A program made the translations under genes and the position numbers. A DNA stretch of 64,000 nucleotides. Origin: Myxococcota bacterium. GTDB taxonomy: Bacteria; Myxococcota_A; UBA796. Below are positions 60,210 through 64,000 of this stretch, piece by piece (positions within the stretch are counted from its first letter, which is position 1; the number at the start of each line of letters is the position of its first letter). The notes beneath the pieces were generated by a model that worked only from the letters and a program-made list of their open reading frames with translations, did no database searches and had not been told where the DNA came from. Location: assembly GCA_029251165.1 (NCBI GenBank), contig JAQXDW010000043.1:26019-90018 (forward strand), in the 5' to 3' direction.

Positions 60210-61885
60210 GGTGAGCCTACCTCACCGAGAACCCACAGCACCCACAGCGCGTCTCGCGTGTCCGGCTCACCGAGCCGCTCCAGCCCCCACGCGAGCCCCT
60301 CCTCGGCATCGGCCGGCATCAAGATGTAGCGGTAGTCGAGGCTGTAGAGATGAGTGAGCCCGCGCGCGGTGTCCTCCTCGCCAGGCCACTCGGGTCCTCC
60401 CTGAGCGGACAGCCCGTCAACCAGCGCGTTCTCCGCGAACAAGCGCGTGGCCTCTTCTCCGGCACGACGGTGAATGCCGCCGTCGTGGACGGGCTTTCCG
60501 TGGATGGTCTGTGCGATGAGCAGTCGCCCGAGGTCGCCGAGGTTCTCTCGCTCCATCGGCGCGGTGAGGACCGCGCCCGGGGGCATGTCTCGGAGCGTCG
60601 TGAGCACCACAGATTCTGGAATCGGGGTGGTCGGTGCAGGCCAGGGCACCGGGGCGAGGAGCAGCGTCTCCAGCACGATGAGGCCCGCCCACCAGGGTCG
60701 CTGGGCCCCGCGACCGGCCAGGACCGCGAGGGCGAGCACAGCGACGGCGGTGTACCGATAGCTGTGCATCGCGGTGACGATGAACGGGGGGAACAGCGTC
60801 GCGAGGGTCAGGCCCGGCAGCGGGAGCTTGACGCCGAGCAGCGCGACGCTCTCTCCGGCCACGCGGAGGTACGGTCCGCAGGCGATGAGGACGCTGACGA
60901 GCAGGATCGCAGGGAACGGGCGCGCGCTGTCGGTGCGGCGCAGGCTGAGGGCGGCCAGCAGGAGCGCGGTGAGACCGAGGTAGACGGTGCAGGTCGTCCA
61001 GTACTCAAACGACAGACCGTCTCGCATCGGCATCAGGGCCGGGATGTCGGCGGCGCGGGGATCCACCCAGTCCAGCAGATCGGCGAAGGAGTCGGGCAGG
61101 GGTGGGTCCTGAGTCAGCCAGCTCTCCCGACGAGAGAAGGTCTGGCCCGCACCATGGGTGAGGTGCAGCCAGCCAACCGGCCCCGCGAACAGCATGCCCA
61201 CCCCCGCAGCCGCACCGACCGCGCGACGCATCGGTGCCGTGAAGACCGGGGCAGGGTCTGAGACGACCCGGTGGATGAGAAACATCATCAGCAGGAGCAT
61301 CAAGAAGAACGGGTTGTACGCAGACAGCGAGATCGCAGCCCCGGACAGGAGGCCGACCAGCAGGCCCCGGCGGACAGTGGGCGCAGCAACGGTGGCCATC
61401 AGCGCACCGGTGAACCACGGGAGGATCGCTGCAGCGATCAGCTCGGAGGTGCCGTTGAGCAGCTCGTGCTGGAAGAACGGTGCGGTCGCAAACACCGCAG
61501 CCCCGACCGCTGATCCGCTCGCAGCGCACCCGGCCCGACGGCACAGCCACGCGGCCCCGAGGCCACCCGCGATGAGCAGCCCGAGCACCCACAGGTTGTA
61601 CAGCAGCCCCGGTGACAGCGGCAGCCCGGAGACCAGCAGCGGGCTGAGCAGATCGGAGCCGTACAGCTCGATGACGTCGGCACCATAGGGATGAAAGATC
61701 ATCGGAGTGGTGAAGTCGCCGAGGTAGCTCTGAGCCCACCACAGCACCCAGATGTGGCAGCCGACGCTCGCCTCTGGGTGGCCGATCACCGCGCCGACCG
61801 GATCCAGCACCATCGGCCAGGTCACCAGGATCCCGAGCAGGGTCGACCACAGCAGCATCACCGCCCACCAGCGCCGCTCACTCAT
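60206..61885 (-). CDS. Polytopic membrane protein, GT-C-like (paralogue C)
   Basis: 559 residues from ATG 61885 (GGGAG upstream), overlapping the stop of the neighbour by 8 nt. About 11 helices are visible. Motifs shared in outline with the other three polytopic proteins are 'FHPYGADV' (in place of YPEG), 'FQHELLNGTSELIAAAILPWF', 'AYNPFFLM' and 'FPPFIVTAMHSYRYTAVAV' (in place of FDQLKxxxRxxxMA). It has no long N-terminal beta domain. The C-terminal soluble part (about 430-559) is extracytoplasmic by topology. Confidence 0.75.
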   Translation of the reverse strand: MSERRWWAVMLLWSTLLGILVTWPMVLDPVGAVIGHPEASVGCHIWVLWWAQSYLGDFTTPMIFHPYGADVIELYGSDLLSPLLVSGLPLSPGLLYNLWVLGLLIAGGLGAAWLCRRAGCAASGSAVGAAVFATAPFFQHELLNGTSELIAAAILPWFTGALMATVAAPTVRRGLLVGLLSGAAISLSAYNPFFLMLLLMMFLIHRVVSDPAPVFTAPMRRAVGAAAGVGMLFAGPVGWLHLTHGAGQTFSRRESWLTQDPPLPDSFADLLDWVDPRAADIPALMPMRDGLSFEYWTTCTVYLGLTALLLAALSLRRTDSARPFPAILLVSVLIACGPYLRVAGESVALLGVKLPLPGLTLATLFPPFIVTAMHSYRYTAVAVLALAVLAGRGAQRPWWAGLIVLETLLLAPVPWPAPTTPIPESVVLTTLRDMPPGAVLTAPMERENLGDLGRLLIAQTIHGKPVHDGGIHRRAGEEATRLFAENALVDGLSAQGGPEWPGEEDTARGLTHLYSLDYRYILMPADAEEGLAWGLERLGEPDTRDALWVLWVLGEVGSP

Positions 61886-63512
61886 CGACCAGCTCCCACA
61901 GCAGGGCATCCCCGACCTCCTCAGGCTCCCCGAGGACCTCCGTGGTCAGGACGCGGAGGTTCCGCGCGTCGTCTTCCTGGAGCATGCTGAGGTGGAGGAT
62001 GACCTGCGAGAAGCCCAGCGCGGTGAGCCGCTGGCGGCTGCTGGAGAGGAGCGCGAGATCCGGTTCTGCGCGCCAGGCCGCCACAGCCTCCGCGAAGGCC
62101 TCCTGACGAAATTGCTTCGCCTCGACAGCCTGCTCCCAGATGCGATCCTGAGTGTCCTGCGCAGCGACAGCGATGACCAGCGGCTCCGCTGCAAGCTGCG
62201 GGCTCCAGCCCTGCATCAGGAGGGCATAAGGCGTGGGCTGGCGATGGGTTCGCTGCCAGAGGAGGTAGCGCCCGCGCGCATCCTGGCCGAGCGTCCGGGT
62301 CGGCAGCTCCAGTACCGGGCCGGTGATCCGGGCGACGACCTCAGGAGGAGTGGTGTCCGTCGTGAAGACGGGCGGGGCGACAAACCAGAGGGTCTCCAGA
62401 AAGACGAAGCCCGCAAACAGACGGGGCATCAGCAAGGCACCGCGTGCGGCAAGAACGGCAGCCCCGAGGGTCGCGACCAGCATCCAGCGGTGCGGCAGCC
62501 TCATCAGACCCAGCGGGGGGATCTCCATGAGCAGTCGATAGGGCGTGAGCGCTGTGATCGGGGCACCACGGAGGTGAAGCACCGGTCCGACAGACAGCGC
62601 CAGCGCCAGCACCGTCAGCCCGATCCACCACCACACCGGGCTCTCAGTCTCCTGGTCTCTCCAGGACCAGATGCCGACCGCTGCGAGCCCCAGGACGAGC
62701 CACGGGAAGGTGTCGACGTGGCCAGAGGCGCCGGGAGCCTGAGTGCCGAGCCAGGCCATCGGATCCGACGACATTGCCGCCAGCGCCCGAGGCTGCTCGG
62801 CGAGGTAGGTCGCCATGGTCGGCCCGCGAAACAGCTGATCGGGGGCGGCGAGGACGCGGGCATACACGATGGCCGGCGCCGCGATCAGCCCAGCGAAGAC
62901 CGCCGGCGCGACGAGCACTCCAGGCTCCCGCTCCGTGGACCACCACCGACCTCGGACGATGACCCAGAGCCCGACAATCACCGCCATGAAGGCGCCGTAG
63001 TACCAGGAACCAAGCGCACCGATCGCGCCGACAGCGCCAGCACCGGCCCACGCCCGGCGGCGCGCAGAGAGCAGCAGGAGCACCATCACCGGCAGCGGCC
63101 AGGCAGACAGCGTCTCCGCCTCTCCCGACATCAGCTGCCCGATGAGAAACGGCGAGAGCCCATAGGCCACCCCACAGACCAGCCCGGAGCCAAACCGACG
63201 CCCCAGCGCCCAGGCCCCCATGCAGGCCAGCCACAGCTGGAGCAGGGTCGCGATGTTGTAGGCCAGGCTGCGCGAGAGCCCCAGCCAGGGTGCTGCCAGG
63301 AGCATGCCGAAGAGATCCGGCGGAACGAGGCTCCCGCCCTCAGGATAATTCCAGTCTGATACCGACAGCGTCCAGGCATCCAGCAGGGCGAGGTGGTCGA
63401 ACAGGTCACGGGTCGGTGCCCCGATCGCGGCACCTGCGGTCAGCAGGCTCTCCGGCGTGATCACCAGAAGGCACATCGCCAGAAGGAGCAGCGGCTCCAC
63501 AAGTCGGCTCAC
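61878..63512 (-). CDS. Polytopic membrane protein, GT-C-like (paralogue D)
   Basis: 544 residues from GTG 63512, overlapping the lipoprotein stop as GTGA. About 11 helices are visible. Marks shared with the other polytopic proteins are 'NYPEGGSLVPPDLFGM', 'SPFLIGQLMSGEAETL', 'YYGAFMAV' and 'PPLGLMRLPHRWMLVATLG'. The C-terminal 150 residues are soluble. The pair with the next gene, and the pair's overlap with repeat proteins, suggests a complex. Confidence 0.78.
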   Translation of the reverse strand: MSRLVEPLLLLAMCLLVITPESLLTAGAAIGAPTRDLFDHLALLDAWTLSVSDWNYPEGGSLVPPDLFGMLLAAPWLGLSRSLAYNIATLLQLWLACMGAWALGRRFGSGLVCGVAYGLSPFLIGQLMSGEAETLSAWPLPVMVLLLLSARRRAWAGAGAVGAIGALGSWYYGAFMAVIVGLWVIVRGRWWSTEREPGVLVAPAVFAGLIAAPAIVYARVLAAPDQLFRGPTMATYLAEQPRALAAMSSDPMAWLGTQAPGASGHVDTFPWLVLGLAAVGIWSWRDQETESPVWWWIGLTVLALALSVGPVLHLRGAPITALTPYRLLMEIPPLGLMRLPHRWMLVATLGAAVLAARGALLMPRLFAGFVFLETLWFVAPPVFTTDTTPPEVVARITGPVLELPTRTLGQDARGRYLLWQRTHRQPTPYALLMQGWSPQLAAEPLVIAVAAQDTQDRIWEQAVEAKQFRQEAFAEAVAAWRAEPDLALLSSSRQRLTALGFSQVILHLSMLQEDDARNLRVLTTEVLGEPEEVGDALLWELVDE

Positions 63513-64000
63513 GGTGCGCGCACGCTCACCGCCAGCGCCCCCAGATCTTCCGTCGCGATGACGAGTCCGGGCAGCGTGCCCTGCGCGTCGTCATCGGAGG
63601 GTCCATCTCCGGTCGCGTCCAGCCACACGGAGAGCCTCACGGCCCCCAGCTCAGCAGGAACGGACACCGAGAACACACCGGGCCGATCACAGGTGAAGCC
63701 CCAGACGACCTGCTCAGAGTCTTCGGCGACCAGATCGAGGAGGATCAGCTTCGAGACGGCACCAGCCCCCTCCCCTTCGATGATCCCAGACAGGACGACG
63801 GTCGCACCGGAGTGTCCAGACTCCGACCAGAACCGTGCGGTCTCGCAGTGTGGCCCAGCGGGCTCTGCGGTCGGGGCATCCGCCGCGCCCTGAGGCTCTT
63901 GAGGAGCCTCCAGGATACGCCCGTCGGCCGGCGCGCCGGGCGGGGCTGGTGGCGGGGCCTCGACACAGGCCCCCATGATCAACAGCAGGGTCAGAGTATG
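63509..64000 (-). CDS. Lipoprotein with domain shared with the collagen-like lipoprotein (5' end cut by window edge)
   Basis: At least 164 residues. The visible start (HTLTLLLIMGAC) is the end of a lipoprotein signal; the initiator lies beyond the right edge. After a Pro/Ala linker comes a domain of about 100 residues that matches residues 80-172 of the collagen-like lipoprotein at 27210: 'TVVLSG', 'WGFTCDRPGVFSVSVPAELGAVRLSVWLDATGDGPSDDD' in pattern, ending in 'LAVSV'. It is first in the visible five-gene operon. It overlaps the polytopic gene by 4 nt. Confidence 0.75.
   Translation of the reverse strand, partial: HTLTLLLIMGACVEAPPPAPPGAPADGRILEAPQEPQGAADAPTAEPAGPHCETARFWSESGHSGATVVLSGIIEGEGAGAVSKLILLDLVAEDSEQVVWGFTCDRPGVFSVSVPAELGAVRLSVWLDATGDGPSDDDAQGTLPGLVIATEDLGALAVSVRAP

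Noticed and set aside
61752..63359. 535-codon plus-strand ORF
   Set aside because: Antisense of the two polytopic genes; composition typical of high-GC shadow frames.

Overview
The window is a high-GC, almost fully coding stretch of a Gram-negative bacterial chromosome. I infer a free-living Myxococcota or related 'delta-proteobacterial' lineage, possibly aquatic. The reasons are about 18 predicted lipoproteins with Asp/Thr-rich linkers, MopE-type Cys/Asp motifs with a P-domain, a Ser/Thr kinase, type IV pilus retraction ATPases, a CarH/LitR-like B12-binding MerR regulator and a beta-1,3-glucan degradation locus. No rRNA, tRNA, CRISPR array, insertion sequence or phage gene was seen. All assignments come from reading translations by eye; no database search was run.

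Layout. 1-9 kb is housekeeping: a partial pheS, a biliverdin-reductase-like oxidoreductase divergent from a small membrane protein across a 71-bp near-palindrome, a fused PilU-PilT ATPase, trpG/pabA, an MscS channel, a GMP-synthase-like amidotransferase and a Ski2-like helicase. 9-18.7 kb is an envelope/secreted block: an ExbD-like domain fused to a porin-like barrel, three arylsulfotransferase (ASST)-like lipoproteins, a FadL-family transporter and several lipoproteins. 18.6-24 kb holds an operon of HAD hydrolase, glutamate-cysteine ligase and an RCK-domain channel-like protein, then an IPT/TIG lipoprotein and hemB. 24-31 kb carries a GT-C/TPR membrane protein and a five-gene minus-strand run: flippase-like protein, PhoB-like regulator, PAS histidine kinase, collagen-like lipoprotein and B12-MerR regulator.

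30.8-34.8 kb is a plus-strand operon of two lipoproteins and a large polytopic protein. 35.9-44.5 kb looks like one glucan-utilisation operon: CBM lipoprotein, TIM-barrel glycosidase with a 600-residue beta-rich C-terminus, two more lipoproteins, GH16, GH17, a GPH-type sugar symporter and a possible 48-aa ORF. 44.5-51.5 kb has a DUF2786-like protein, a coiled-coil protein, a HEAT-repeat protein, a Ser/Thr kinase, a lipoprotein behind a textbook sigma-54 promoter, and a metallophosphoesterase. 51.5-57 kb is a three-gene overlapping operon (polytopic protein, triple FGE-domain lipoprotein, SGNH hydrolase), followed by a voltage-gated K+ channel. 57.9-64 kb is a five-gene minus-strand operon in which every junction overlaps: lipoprotein, two polytopic proteins and two proteins built from unrecognised internal repeats.

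Themes. Surface lipoproteins and polytopic GT-C-like proteins recur as paralogues: four of the latter share motifs, and two lipoproteins 35 kb apart share a domain. The best candidates for undescribed biology are the overlapping repeat-protein operon at 57.9-64 kb with its relatives at 31-34 and 51-57 kb, the PilU-PilT fusion, the mirror-symmetric divergent promoter, the ExbD-porin and glycosidase-barrel fusions, and the glucan locus with its unknown lipoproteins.
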